64,000 nucleotides of DNA from Candidatus Rhodoferax bjergmarkensis (lineage in GTDB: Bacteria; Pseudomonadota; Gammaproteobacteria; Burkholderiales; Burkholderiaceae_C). Shown piece after piece: positions 36,843-46,709 of the stretch. The position numbers were made by a program, and so were the translations under genes. How positions within the stretch are numbered: position 1 is the stretch's first letter; each line of letters opens with the position of its first letter. The notes beneath the pieces were generated by a model. That model was given only the letters and a program-made list of their open reading frames with translations. It did not search any database and was not told the DNA's origin. The DNA is taken from assembly GCA_016708345.1 (NCBI GenBank), contig JADJFX010000007.1, positions 62,001-126,000 of the forward strand, in the 5' to 3' direction.

Positions 36843-37918
36843 TGCATGAACCTCCGCAATGCCAAACCACAGGAGGTGAGATATGAAGGCGCTTCTCGAG
36901 TCATTTTCTTCAAGCGGACGTTAGCGCCCATCTCCATCCCATCAAACGGATTGACTAAATTACAGACGAAAGATGTGTGCTGCGTCACTGCTGCTGTAAG
37001 CCCCGGCAGAGCCGCTGAACCACCAGCCAGCATCACATAGTCAACTTTATTGTGTGGGGTGCTGGTAAAGAAAAATTGCAAAGCACGACCAATTTCCTGA
37101 ACCATGCTTTCGATAAACGGGCGCAGCACACTTGACTCGTAGTCATCGGGCAATTCACCGCTTCGTTTCTTGCTCTCCGCTTCCTCAAGCGAAAAACCAT
37201 ACTGGCGCACAATCAGCTGGGTCAATTGAGCACCCCCAAATGCTTGATCGCGATCGTACAAGACTTCATCATCACGAATGACCTGCATGCTGGTTGTCAA
37301 GGCACCCACTTCAAACAAGGCCACAACTTTTCCTGCGCCTTTGTTGGGCAAACTTTCAATCAAGCGGCCTGTCGCCAAACGGGACGCATAAGACTCCACG
37401 TCCACAATCACCGGCTTTAAACCAGCTGCCTCTGCCAACCCTTGGATATCTTGCACTTTCTCACGGCGAGAGGCGGCTATCAACACCTCGACATCACCAG
37501 TAGAGTTTGCGCTTGGCCCCACAACGCAAAAGTCAAGGCTGACCTCCTCCAAGGGGAATGGGATGTACTGGTTGGCTTCAGTCTCTACCTGAACCTCCAG
37601 TTCCTGATCCGACATGCCACCCGGAAGAATTATTTTTTTGGTGATGACAGCAGATGGCGGCAGTGCCATTGCGACATTTTTGGTTTTTGTTCCGCTTTTT
37701 TTGACCAGCCGTCGAACGGCCTCAGCGACTTCATCGAATTTTTCGATGTTTCCATCGCTAATCCATCCACGCTCTAGCGGTTCAATCGCACATCGTTCAA
37801 GCACCAATTTCCCAGCCTTGTCTCGACCCAACTCGACCAGTTTGACACTGGAAGAGCTGATGTCTAAGCCCAGCATGGGAGCGGGTTGACGGCTTAACAA
37901 GGACCCCAATGAGATCAA
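36839..37918 (-). CDS. pilM: Type IV pilus actin-like ATPase PilM
   Basis: The 359-residue protein is of the FtsA/PilM actin-like type: LGLDISSSSVKLVELG near residue 16 and VMLAGGSAALPGL near residue 300. It starts with TTG, with GGGGATAG upstream; the next ATG (residue 15) would cut into the first strand. It heads pilMNOPQ and is divergent from the PBP1A gene. Confidence 0.93.
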   Translation of the reverse strand: MISLGSLLSRQPAPMLGLDISSSSVKLVELGRDKAGKLVLERCAIEPLERGWISDGNIEKFDEVAEAVRRLVKKSGTKTKNVAMALPPSAVITKKIILPGGMSDQELEVQVETEANQYIPFPLEEVSLDFCVVGPSANSTGDVEVLIAASRREKVQDIQGLAEAAGLKPVIVDVESYASRLATGRLIESLPNKGAGKVVALFEVGALTTSMQVIRDDEVLYDRDQAFGGAQLTQLIVRQYGFSLEEAESKKRSGELPDDYESSVLRPFIESMVQEIGRALQFFFTSTPHNKVDYVMLAGGSAALPGLTAAVTQHTSFVCNLVNPFDGMEMGANVRLKKMTREAPSYLTSCGLALRRFMQ

Positions 37919-38192
37919 GACTATCCCCTGAAACAGGCCGATCGGCGATCAGCGAAACTTAAGAATTCACTTGAATCCTATCAGCAAGCTTATTGACCAG
38001 CAAAGGTTTTTTCGGTACCGAGGGATTACCAGCGTTGCCAAAAGCCGACGTTTTGTCGAAGCTCTGTCCCTGCAACCACCACCAGACCACAATGCATGCC
38101 CCGGAGACAATGTCGGATACAAATAGCACCCAAGCTGCGAAAGCGATATTTTTACAATTGCAAGTGATTCAAGTGATTACAAGAACCATTTT
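37919..38192. promoter_or_regulatory. Divergent promoter region pilM / PBP1A
   Basis: The 274 bases between two divergent genes must hold the promoters of both pilMNOPQ and the PBP1A gene. AT-rich stretches occur next to the PBP1A start (TTTTTACAATTGCAAGTG, with a direct repeat AAGTGATT at 38162-38178). I see no open frame and no clear consensus promoter. Confidence 0.5.
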
Positions 38193-40586
38193 ATGTCCTC
38201 AAAATCCCCTTCCAGTGAAAACAAAACGACAAAAAATACGGCACCACCCACAAGTGCTTTGAATTGGCTGCTTCGCTTTGCTTTATGGACGGGTGCGATG
38301 GCCCTAGCAGGGTTGTTTTCCATTCTGATCGTGATTGCGATAGCGTTGGCTGTGGCGTTCCCCAACCTGCCTGATATTTCTGACTTGCAGGATTACCGCC
38401 CCAAATTGCCTTTGCGCGTTTTTTCTTACGAGGGAGCGCTCATTGGTGAATTTGGCGAGGAGCGTCGACACCTGACGCCTGTTAAAGAGATACCGAAAGT
38501 AATGATTGACGCGGTATTGGCCATCGAGGATGCTCGATTTTTTGAGCACGGTGGTGTTGACTACAAGGGCGTGTTGCGGGCGGCCTTGGCAAACTTGGGG
38601 CGCGTCAAAAGCCAAGGTGCATCTACCATCACCATGCAAGTGGCGCGCAATGTCTATTTATCGACCGAAAAGACATACACCCGCAAGATCTACGAAATTC
38701 TGCTGACATTTAAGCTGGAACACATGTTGACAAAAGATCAGATTCTTGAAATCTACATGAATCAGATTTTTCTTGGCAATCGCGCGTACGGCTTCGCCGC
38801 AGCTTCAGAGGCTTATTTTGACAAACCGCTGGCAAACATCACCATCGCTGAAGCGGCCATGTTGGCCGGTCTGCCCAAGGCTCCATCCGCTTACAACCCC
38901 ATCAACAACCCCAAGCGGGCCAGATCCCGGCAGCTTCACATCATCGAACGCATGCTGGAAAACAAATTCATTACGCCTGAGCAAGCTACTGCTGCAAAAA
39001 AGGAAGAACTGAAAGTTAAAACCACCGCTGACAACACCAAGGTGCATGCCGAATATGTGGCAGAAACTGTTCGGCAGTTGATGTTTGCCCAATACGGCGA
39101 TGAGACCTACACCCGAGGATTGAATGTTTACACCACACTGCGAGCCGCCGATCAGGACGTCGCTTACAGGGCACTGCGCAAAGGCATCATGGATTTTGAA
39201 CGCAGACAGGTTTACCGCGGGCCAGAAAAATTTGTCACATTGCCCCTTCATAACAATGAAATTGAAGACAGCATTGACGAAGCATTGGACGATCATCCTG
39301 ATAACGGTGACGTCATGTCTGCCTTGGTGCTCGAAGCTGACAGCAAGAAAATACGGGCGATTCGCCAAAACGGCGAGACGCTCGAGATCACGGGAGACGG
39401 TCTCAAACCAGCACAATCGGGCTTGTCGGACAAAGCGCCACCCAACATCAAGATTCGGCGCGGTGCCGTGATTCGGGTGGCAAAAACACTCAAGAACACT
39501 TGGGAAATCACGCAGTTGCCTGAGGTCGAGGGAGCCTTCGTAGCGCTTGATCCGCGCGACGGTTCAATCAAAGCCATGGTAGGAGGATTTGATTTCGAGA
39601 AAAACAAATTCAACCATGCCATGCAAGCTTGGCGGCAACCCGGCTCCAGCTTCAAGCCCTTCATTTACTCAGCCGCTTTGGAGAAAGGAATTACCCCGGC
39701 TACCGTCATCAACGATGCCCCCTTGTTTTTTGATGCCGGCGTTACCGGTGGACAGCCTTGGGAGCCTAAGAACTATGACGGAAAATTTGAAGGCCCCATG
39801 ACGATGCGACGGGGATTGGCGAAGTCAAAAAACATGGTTTCCATTCGGATTCTGCAAGCGGTGGGCGCTCAGAACGCGCAGGAATGGATCACACGCTTTG
39901 GCTTTGACCAAGACAAACACCCTGCTTATTTGACTATGGCACTTGGTGCCGGATCGGTGACACCGATACAAATGGCCTCTGCCTACTCGGTCTTTGCCAA
40001 CGGTGGCTACCGCATCAACCCGTGGCTGATCAGCAAAATAACTGAGCAAAAAGGCAAGGTCCTGGTGGAAACAATCCCACCGATTCTTGATGAGTCGATG
40101 CGCGCAATTGATGCACGCAACGCCTTCGTCATGGAAAGTTTGCTCCAGGAAGTCACCCGCTCAGGCACCGCAGCATCTGCTCAGGCAAAACTCAAAAGAC
40201 CTGATTTATACGGAAAAACGGGAACAACCAATGATTCGATGGATGCTTGGTTTGCCGGTTTTCAACCCACCTTGACGGCAGTTACCTGGATTGGTTACGA
40301 CAAACCGCGCAAACTCGGGGATCGGGAAACCGGGGGGGGCCTGAGTTTGCCTGTCTGGATCCAATTCATGGAACATGCCCTCAAAAATGTTCCTGTGGTG
40401 GAGCCTGGTGCGCCAGAGGGGCTGATTCACTCTGGTGGGGAATGGTTTTATGACGAATTTGCGCATGGCTCTGGCGTCAGCAGCATGGGGTTGAACGACA
40501 GCATCGACGGTGAACCCGATACGCAGGTTCAAGAACTTCCAGCTGCCGATGAAAAGAAAAAAATACTTGATCTGTTCAAGAACTAA
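38193..40586 (+). CDS. mrcA: Penicillin-binding protein 1A, bifunctional
   Basis: The 797-residue class A PBP has a membrane anchor (residues 25-60), a glycosyltransferase domain (EDARFFEHGGVDYKGVLRA, QGASTITMQVARN, KIYEILLTFKLE) and a transpeptidase domain with SxxK in PGSSFKPF, SxN in SKNM and KTGTTND. It polymerises and crosslinks peptidoglycan. The pilM-mrcA divergent arrangement is widespread in proteobacteria. Confidence 0.96.
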   Translation: MSSKSPSSENKTTKNTAPPTSALNWLLRFALWTGAMALAGLFSILIVIAIALAVAFPNLPDISDLQDYRPKLPLRVFSYEGALIGEFGEERRHLTPVKEIPKVMIDAVLAIEDARFFEHGGVDYKGVLRAALANLGRVKSQGASTITMQVARNVYLSTEKTYTRKIYEILLTFKLEHMLTKDQILEIYMNQIFLGNRAYGFAAASEAYFDKPLANITIAEAAMLAGLPKAPSAYNPINNPKRARSRQLHIIERMLENKFITPEQATAAKKEELKVKTTADNTKVHAEYVAETVRQLMFAQYGDETYTRGLNVYTTLRAADQDVAYRALRKGIMDFERRQVYRGPEKFVTLPLHNNEIEDSIDEALDDHPDNGDVMSALVLEADSKKIRAIRQNGETLEITGDGLKPAQSGLSDKAPPNIKIRRGAVIRVAKTLKNTWEITQLPEVEGAFVALDPRDGSIKAMVGGFDFEKNKFNHAMQAWRQPGSSFKPFIYSAALEKGITPATVINDAPLFFDAGVTGGQPWEPKNYDGKFEGPMTMRRGLAKSKNMVSIRILQAVGAQNAQEWITRFGFDQDKHPAYLTMALGAGSVTPIQMASAYSVFANGGYRINPWLISKITEQKGKVLVETIPPILDESMRAIDARNAFVMESLLQEVTRSGTAASAQAKLKRPDLYGKTGTTNDSMDAWFAGFQPTLTAVTWIGYDKPRKLGDRETGGGLSLPVWIQFMEHALKNVPVVEPGAPEGLIHSGGEWFYDEFAHGSGVSSMGLNDSIDGEPDTQVQELPAADEKKKILDLFKN

Positions 40587-40653
40587 TCTGTTCAAAAATT
40601 AATTCGCAGCAGCCGGGAGTGCACTCAAACCCGCGTCCCGCGTCTATTGCCAC

Positions 40654-40983
40654 TCAACCAGCGAACTGCAACGGGCACCCCGCCTGTTCGCTGGCAAACC
40701 GCGATAAATTGAGAAAAAATTCGCCCTGCCCTTTGGTATCAAACCATTGTTTGCTATCAAATTTGTAGTGATAACCGCCTGATTTGGCTGCCACCCACAC
40801 TTCATGCAAGGGCTTTTGCAGATTGATGACAATCTGACTTTTGTTGGGAAAAACAAGGGTAACCATGCCCCCTGTGCGTTGATTGTCGATATCGGCTGTG
40901 CTTTCGTCATTGATTCGGTCACAACTCGCCTCAACGGCTTTGAGCAAAATTTCCGCACGGTCCATGAATTCAGAGTCGGTCAT
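40654..40983 (-). CDS. cyaY: Iron donor protein CyaY (frataxin)
   Basis: The 109-residue frataxin homologue begins MTDSEFMDRAEILLKAVE and carries the acidic helix DRINDESTADID and the beta-sheet core LVFPNKSQIVINLQKPLHEVW. CyaY binds iron and modulates iron-sulfur cluster assembly. Its ATG is only 11 bases from the divergent lptM ATG. Confidence 0.96.
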   Translation of the reverse strand: MTDSEFMDRAEILLKAVEASCDRINDESTADIDNQRTGGMVTLVFPNKSQIVINLQKPLHEVWVAAKSGGYHYKFDSKQWFDTKGQGEFFLNLSRFASEQAGCPLQFAG

Positions 40984-40994
40984 ACAATTTCACC

Positions 40995-41219
40995 ATGTTG
41001 CGATTCACTCAAATTTTAGTTAGTTTAGTAGCCTTGGGATTGACCGTGCTGAGTCTGGGGGCGTGTGGTCAGCAAGGCCCGCTGTATCTGCCCACCGACC
41101 GAGCTGCCACTGGTCGGGCAACCTTACCCGAAACACTGTTGCCCTCGGCCGCGCGCAAAACCTCAAATGCCACCCCCCCTGTCCCAGCAGCATCTACCGC
41201 ATCTTCAGTTCCTCAATGA
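40995..41219 (+). CDS. lptM: Small lipoprotein LptM-like
   Basis: A 74-residue lipoprotein with signal MLRFTQILVSLVALGLTVLS, lipobox LGAC, then GQQGPLYLP, the mark of LptM (YifL), which stabilises LptD assembly. The C-terminal part is low-complexity Ala/Pro/Thr. It overlaps lysA by four bases (ATGA), as often seen. Confidence 0.88.
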   Translation: MLRFTQILVSLVALGLTVLSLGACGQQGPLYLPTDRAATGRATLPETLLPSAARKTSNATPPVPAASTASSVPQ

Positions 41220-42490
41220 CCACTCAAAATCTTCCCGGCCAACCCCAACTTGCCTACCGGGGCAACGAACTATTTACTGAATCCATGCGCCTGCGCGACC
41301 TGGCGAAGCAGCATGGCACGCCACTGTTTGTGTACTCCAAGGCATCGATGTTGTCCGCACTGGCTTCCTACCAGCGTGGATTTGCAGGCAGAAAGGTTCA
41401 AATTTGCTATGCCATGAAAGCCAACCCGGCGCTGGGCGTGATTCAGGTTTTTGCGCAAGCGGGTTGCGGTTTTGACATTGTGTCGGCAGGCGATATGGAC
41501 CGTGTTTTGGCGGCGGGTGGTAAGGCCGAAAAAATCATCTTCTCCGGCGTTGGCAAAACACGCTTTGAGATGCGCCGCGCACTTGAAGCAGGAATTGGCT
41601 GCTTCAATGTCGAAAGCGAAGCAGAGCTTGAGGTTTTAAGTGAAGTGGCCTTGTCTTTAGGACTGCGCGCACCCGTCAGTCTGCGCGTCAATCCCAACGT
41701 GGACCCCAAAACTCACCCGTATATTTCTACCGGCCTCAAAAGCAGCAAGTTCGGCGTGGCGCACGAACGCGTTGTGCAAACCTACCAACGAGCCGCTGAA
41801 CTGGCCGGAGTTCGGGTCGTCGGTATCGATTGCCACATCGGCTCCCAAATCACCCAAGAAGCCCCTTATCTGGACGCGGTAGACCGCATGTTGGACTTGG
41901 TTGAGGCCATTGAAGCGGCCGGCATTCCCATCCATCACCTGGATTTTGGCGGCGGCCTAGGGATTGACTACAACGGTGAGACACCGCCAGGGGCCGATCA
42001 ACTCTGGAAAAAAATGCTGGCCAAACTCGATGCCCGAGGCTTTGGGCAGCGACAGCTGATGATTGAGCCAGGGCGCTCGCTGGTTGGCAATGCGGGCGTG
42101 TGCCTCACCGAAGTGATTTACCTCAAACCCGGCGAACAAAAAAACTTCTGCATCATCGACGCCGCCATGAACGACTTGCCCCGGCCCGCCATGTACCAAG
42201 CCTACCATCAGATCGTTCCGCTAACACCACGCCCGGATGCACCCAAACAATGGGATGTAGTCGGCCCGGTGTGCGAAAGTGGCGACTGGATTGGGCATGA
42301 CCGCACATTGGCGGTGCAAAGCGGCGACTTGCTGGCGGTGTTGTCTGCTGGTGCTTACTGCATGAGCATGGCCAGCAACTACAACTCACGTGCGCGCGCC
42401 GCTGAGGTGCTGGTGGATGGCAGCCATGCACACCTCATTCGCCGACGCGAAACCATAGTCGAACAGATGCAACAAGAACTTTTGCTGTGA
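41216..42490 (+). CDS. lysA: Diaminopimelate decarboxylase
   Basis: The 424-residue PLP enzyme (MTTQNLPGQPQLAYRGNELF) decarboxylates meso-diaminopimelate to lysine. The PLP lysine is in CYAMKANPALGV, with HIGSQI, DFGGGLGI and CESGDWIG in their usual places. A start further upstream at 41063 is possible but would overlap lptM; the ATGA coupling fixes the start at 41216. Confidence 0.97.
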   Translation: MTTQNLPGQPQLAYRGNELFTESMRLRDLAKQHGTPLFVYSKASMLSALASYQRGFAGRKVQICYAMKANPALGVIQVFAQAGCGFDIVSAGDMDRVLAAGGKAEKIIFSGVGKTRFEMRRALEAGIGCFNVESEAELEVLSEVALSLGLRAPVSLRVNPNVDPKTHPYISTGLKSSKFGVAHERVVQTYQRAAELAGVRVVGIDCHIGSQITQEAPYLDAVDRMLDLVEAIEAAGIPIHHLDFGGGLGIDYNGETPPGADQLWKKMLAKLDARGFGQRQLMIEPGRSLVGNAGVCLTEVIYLKPGEQKNFCIIDAAMNDLPRPAMYQAYHQIVPLTPRPDAPKQWDVVGPVCESGDWIGHDRTLAVQSGDLLAVLSAGAYCMSMASNYNSRARAAEVLVDGSHAHLIRRRETIVEQMQQELLL

Positions 42491-42500
42491 TGGGCGAAAG

Positions 42501-42854
42501 TTACAAACGCTTTTGCTTGGTCAGCTCTTTAGCGAGTTGATCGGCAGCGTCATCGATGTCCTTGGCCGGGTTTGTTTGACAGTAGTTATCAATCCAAAGA
42601 AAAAACGAACTACTGTCCGTGTCACGCAAAAAATCTTTGTTTTTTGAACTGGCAAGTCCAGACAGATAGCCAAGCAGCCACGCTTCATTTTCTGCTTTTG
42701 CGGCAGGGTTGGCTTTATCGTCGTTCCATGTCTTGCAAGACTGCGCACCGCGAATTTGAACGGCCCACACGTCCCAAGCGGCCGTGCTGAGCATCAGGCC
42801 AAACAGCGTCAGAATCATGATTTTTTTGACTGCACCAGCACTTGTTGTTTGCAT
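42501..42854 (-). CDS. Small secreted protein of unknown function
   Basis: A 117-residue protein with a signal peptide (IMILTLFGLMLSTAA) and two conserved cysteines (SCKTW and NYCQTNP) that may pair. The pattern C..W...A...W..GYLSG...W.DNYCQ.NP...I..AA..L resembles small periplasmic proteins of the Rap1a/Tai immunity kind, but this is a loose resemblance. It is convergent with lysA. Confidence 0.55.
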   Translation of the reverse strand: MQTTSAGAVKKIMILTLFGLMLSTAAWDVWAVQIRGAQSCKTWNDDKANPAAKAENEAWLLGYLSGLASSKNKDFLRDTDSSSFFLWIDNYCQTNPAKDIDDAADQLAKELTKQKRL

Positions 42855-43100
42855 TGCCCTTCTCACTTCCACGAATTCCAACCAAGCGAATCGTCTCGCT
42901 TCATAAATCAGTTTTGTGAAAAACTGAATCGCACCGGACACCGGATTCACCTAAGTAAACATGGTAATTCAATTTACCCCCGGAAATTCCCCATTAACCC
43001 TTGCGCATTGCCAGCTTGTGTTTCAACATGCTGACTTTTGAATTTTTCCAATGAAATAAGCACCTACCGCACGTCCTGTATGCGCATGGCGCTATAAAAA

Positions 43101-45986
43101 TCATTGCACCTCCCCCTGACAGGCCTTGGCGAGGGCGACGGTAAGGCGTCGGCCCAGATTGGCAGGCGCATTCGATACCAAACCGTTCAGCAGGCTGCGG
43201 CCCTCGTTTTGAAACGGGCATCGTCTGGTTTCCAGAATCGGTGCCCAATCCTCAGCAGGCAGCCAGGGCACGAGCGACTCGACCGCTGCGTTGCTCAATG
43301 CGGCAGAGCGCTTCGGGTTCGCCAGGAGCCAGGCCATGCGAGCGCGGCGCTGGGCCAGCGACAAATCAGTGTTGGCGCTAAGCCAAAGCACAGCGGCATC
43401 CAGCCAATGCGGGAACAGGCCCGCCTGTTGCTGATCCGACAGCGCGCGGCGTTCAAGTGCCATGAAGGCATCAAGGAAGGCCTGGCGGTCGGCGGTCCAG
43501 TGGGAGTCAGCAAACTCATGCGCAGGCACAGGCTCACGCGGGAGGCGCTGACGATCTGGCGATGGGGTGCCATCTGCCGGTAGCAGCCCCAGTGCGGTGC
43601 TGGCCTCGCGAGGGTCAACGACCGACTGCCAGCGCGCATCGAGCGCAGAGGTCTGCGGCAGCCCCTCAAGCTTGGGTTCAGCTTGCTGCCATTGAACCAG
43701 GAAAGCGCTGGCAGGGTGATCACCATTGGCATGGCTGTCGAGTGCCAACCAAAACCTGTCGCCGTGCGGTAGCAGTTCGACCTCAACCAGGCCAGTAGCA
43801 GAGAAGATGTCTCGCAGCGGTAGCCACCGGCCATTGGGTTCATCCCAGCGCCTCACGTACAGCGTCTCTTCAACGGATCCGCGGTGGCTCTCGTAATGCT
43901 CACCGTCGAAGAACGATCGATCGGTCCAACCACCGCCATGCACCTCGGTCCACGAATGCAACCACTGGCAGTTCGGTTGGCCAGGTGCAGCCAAAGGTTG
44001 AACCTGGCTCGCATCCCTGCGTGGTTCGTCCGTGCTGGCTGCATCGTCCAGCATCCTTGCCGCAAGGGCGGCGCGCAAGCCAGCGGAGGCCACAGGTTTG
44101 CAATCCGGTGGCGCGGCGGTGAGCGCCAGCCGTTCGACGGGCGCATTCGCTGGCACGGATTCGGAAGCAGGGGTCTTCGGAGCGAGCGCCACCAAGGGCA
44201 CTTCCTTCGGCAACAAAAGCAGACCCTCCGTCACCGCCCATCGCGCGAGAGGCGCTGCGCAGCAGGGTGCTTCGTCGCCCTGCGCACCGCGTACTTCGCC
44301 CGATGCCAGTAACCGTGGCTTGGCGGTGAGGCCCTGCACTCGCAGGAACTTTGCCTTGGCAAGAGCGTCCACACCCACGCTGAATGGCAACAGGGCCTTG
44401 CCCAGCCTGTCGGTTGGGGGTTCAGCGGACAAGGCGGCAAGCTGGCCTGCAAGCAACTCGTTTGCCCAGCGGGGCGCAAGCTTCTTGAGCGTCGGCCAGG
44501 CCCGCTCCATGGCACTTGCAGACGCATGGAAGTACCACGGCGCGATCGACTCGGGCACACGATCTGCGGCAACAGCCCAGGCCAGCACAAGCTCAAACTG
44601 CGTCGACGGCACCTCCCTGAGCAAGTGATCGGCGTTCTTGAAGCCCAGCCGATCTGCGGCCGGCAGGGCTGCCAGCTGCGCAACGATCAGTTCCCAATGC
44701 TTGGGTGCCGATGGCCCCAGGTGGCCAGCGCCCCAAATGCCTGCCTCTGCCAGCCGAAACAAACCTTCAACCGGGGCACTCCGAACCAAGGACTCAAAAC
44801 GCTCGGTGGGCAACTTCCACAACTCGACGGCCTGATGCACCGACACCTTGGGCCAGAGCACACGCGTTGGCACGCCCCAGGCCGACTGCGAGAGCAAGAG
44901 ATCCGGGAGCAGACGATGGGGCACGCGGTCAACAAACGCCGCTACGAAACCCGCGTCCTGCCAGGGCTGCGCAAGACCGCTCGCGAGTGCTGCGCGAAGG
45001 TCGGCTGCTGAACGCATGGACGGCACGATGTAAGGCAATAACGCTTGCGTGAACTTTGCTTCCAGGGCGTGCCAGGCCTTGAAGTCCATGCGGTGCGGCG
45101 CAGGGGCTTCGAAATCGGAGCAACGCGGTTTGGGCTCCAGGGCAATTGGCGTGCTCACCTGCGCCAGCAGCCCACTGGCGATGGTCAGATCGGCAGAGCA
45201 AAGCACTGTGGCCAGCAAGGGAGATCCCGCCTTGCCCAGGTCAGGGACTGGCACGGCCGGGCGCAAGCGCAGCAGCGCCGATCTATGCTCCCGGGTTATC
45301 GCGCCAGCCCACAGTCGCTCGGCAACTTCGTCCTTCGCCAAACGCTGATAGGCGGCATGCCGCAGCAAGGTGCGAACGAGTGACCAGCGCTCCATCCGAA
45401 CCGCGACGCCCAGCGCATCCAGCCCACCTGCGTCAATGCGCTGGGTGGGGTCGGCACCGTTGCGCAGCAGCCACCTGGCCACATCGTCAAATCCCGCGCG
45501 CAGGCTGTGATGGAGCAGTGTGCCGAGGTAGCGGTATCGATCCCACCGCGCACCATGCCCGCGCTGTTCGCTCAGGTAGGCGATCAGTTCGGCTTCGCCG
45601 CCACCTTGGAACCCGTCAGGGGCGGAAGAGTTACTGACGCCCTCTGGCGTCGATCCCTCCATAGAAAAGAACGCATCCATTGCCGCTTTGGTTGCGAGGA
45701 CAGTTTGGTCGGAGTCTGGCTTGGGTGCCGCAAGGGCACCGGCCCCGGTCAGGACCGTGGCGAGCAGGAGGGTCGCAAGTCCGGCCTTCACGACCGCACC
45801 CCAGTCCCGCGCGAAGCCAGCAAGACCAGGGCCCGGGCCACGGTGTAGTTGCCGCAATGGATGATGCTGCAGCTGATGAGCGACCGGGGCGCGGTAAGCC
45901 TCAGTCCCGGCAGGGGCATCGGCCGCCCGATGCGACTTGGCGGGGGGTGCAGACAGGGGTAGTTTGAGTTTGGTCAGGCGGGTCAT
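43101..45986 (-). CDS. Large secreted ankyrin-repeat-like protein
   Basis: The gene is open for 961 residues from an ATG at 45986 (GGAG seven bases upstream) to 43101. A hydrophobic signal-like segment (AGLATLLLATVLTGAGALAA) occurs near residue 70; a GTG at 45791 would put it at the N-terminus and may be the true start. Ankyrin-like helices follow (YLGTLLHHSLRAGFDDVARW then LLRNGADPTQRIDAGGLDAL). The large C-terminal part is unfamiliar. Codons upstream of 45986 come from a dispersed repeat and are not counted. Convergent with nothing; the next upstream gene is a PIN toxin. Confidence 0.65.
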   Translation of the reverse strand: MTRLTKLKLPLSAPPAKSHRAADAPAGTEAYRAPVAHQLQHHPLRQLHRGPGPGLAGFARDWGAVVKAGLATLLLATVLTGAGALAAPKPDSDQTVLATKAAMDAFFSMEGSTPEGVSNSSAPDGFQGGGEAELIAYLSEQRGHGARWDRYRYLGTLLHHSLRAGFDDVARWLLRNGADPTQRIDAGGLDALGVAVRMERWSLVRTLLRHAAYQRLAKDEVAERLWAGAITREHRSALLRLRPAVPVPDLGKAGSPLLATVLCSADLTIASGLLAQVSTPIALEPKPRCSDFEAPAPHRMDFKAWHALEAKFTQALLPYIVPSMRSAADLRAALASGLAQPWQDAGFVAAFVDRVPHRLLPDLLLSQSAWGVPTRVLWPKVSVHQAVELWKLPTERFESLVRSAPVEGLFRLAEAGIWGAGHLGPSAPKHWELIVAQLAALPAADRLGFKNADHLLREVPSTQFELVLAWAVAADRVPESIAPWYFHASASAMERAWPTLKKLAPRWANELLAGQLAALSAEPPTDRLGKALLPFSVGVDALAKAKFLRVQGLTAKPRLLASGEVRGAQGDEAPCCAAPLARWAVTEGLLLLPKEVPLVALAPKTPASESVPANAPVERLALTAAPPDCKPVASAGLRAALAARMLDDAASTDEPRRDASQVQPLAAPGQPNCQWLHSWTEVHGGGWTDRSFFDGEHYESHRGSVEETLYVRRWDEPNGRWLPLRDIFSATGLVEVELLPHGDRFWLALDSHANGDHPASAFLVQWQQAEPKLEGLPQTSALDARWQSVVDPREASTALGLLPADGTPSPDRQRLPREPVPAHEFADSHWTADRQAFLDAFMALERRALSDQQQAGLFPHWLDAAVLWLSANTDLSLAQRRARMAWLLANPKRSAALSNAAVESLVPWLPAEDWAPILETRRCPFQNEGRSLLNGLVSNAPANLGRRLTVALAKACQGEVQ

Positions 45987-46114
45987 CGCAGGGCTCCGGG
46001 CTATCTGGCAGGCTGATGGATCATATGCCTGCCTGCGGCAGGGTGTATCGGCCTGTGCGAGGGTCAACTCTCCAGCCGTATCGGCCTGGCATGCCATCCA
46101 CGGGCGCTGATTTA

Positions 46115-46192
46115 CTCCTGAATTAATAGCTGCTTCCGCAAGCCAGACGTGCGCAAAGGCACTATTTGACACACAAACCCGGCCCCTGCCAG
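46115..46192 (+). repeat. Dispersed palindromic repeat, copy 7 (long form)
   Basis: It starts CTCCTGAATTAATAGCTGC and runs on to ACGTGCGCAAAGGCAC then TATTTGACACACAAACCCGG. The same long form recurs at 49999-50071 and 63101-63175. It lies between the ankyrin-like gene and the PIN toxin. Confidence 0.75.
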
Positions 46193-46267
46193 ACCGCGTT
46201 CATCCTGACCGTCACTTCGGGCGTCATCTGCATCGCGCGTCCCGATTCGCGCTGCGTCTCGCCGGAC

Positions 46268-46690
46268 CTACACCAGCGCCACACCCGTCTGCTGCATTGC
46301 TGCGCGCAGTGCGTCGTCCAGCGTGGCCAGTGGCAGGCCTTCGCGCAGAGCCAGTTCCAGATAGGAAGCATCGTAAGACGACAACTTGAAACGGCGCGCC
46401 AGTTGCAAGGTGTCGCCCAAAGCGCGCTCTGCCGTGCGGGTGTCGGTGCTAAACGCCATATCGTCTAACAAACCCACAAATGCCGCCGACCGTGCTTCCG
46501 CCACCAAGCCCCTGGCCTGCGCCTTGACCAGTACGTTGGCGGCCTCCAATGCCCAGATGCCCGGCACCACGGCCTGTGCCCCATCTTGCGCCAGCAAATC
46601 CAACACGTGACGGGCATAGCCCAGACGTTCGTCGCTGCCATCTTGCAGCAGCCAACGCATGACGACGGAGTTGTCTAAAACAAAGCGCAT
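46268..46690 (-). CDS. PIN-domain toxin of a Phd/PIN pair
   Basis: The 140-residue protein begins MRFVLDNSVVMRWLL with the first PIN aspartate (LDNS), then an E in IWALEAANVL, D in SSYDASYLELA and D in LATLDDALRAA. It is a VapC-like ribonuclease. The antitoxin gene lies 19 bases upstream. Confidence 0.85.
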   Translation of the reverse strand: MRFVLDNSVVMRWLLQDGSDERLGYARHVLDLLAQDGAQAVVPGIWALEAANVLVKAQARGLVAEARSAAFVGLLDDMAFSTDTRTAERALGDTLQLARRFKLSSYDASYLELALREGLPLATLDDALRAAMQQTGVALV

Positions 46691-46709
46691 GCCGTGCGAG
46701 CCCAGGGCT

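Noticed and set aside
41063..41215. Longer start for lysA
   Set aside because: It would overlap lptM by 150 bases in another frame; the ATGA overlap at 41216 is typical.
45987..46172. Extra 62 codons before the ankyrin-like gene (MSNSAFAHVWLAEAA)
   Set aside because: They come from the dispersed repeat; the same peptide start (MSNSAFAHVW) appears at 50081-50110 beside another copy, so they are not part of the gene.
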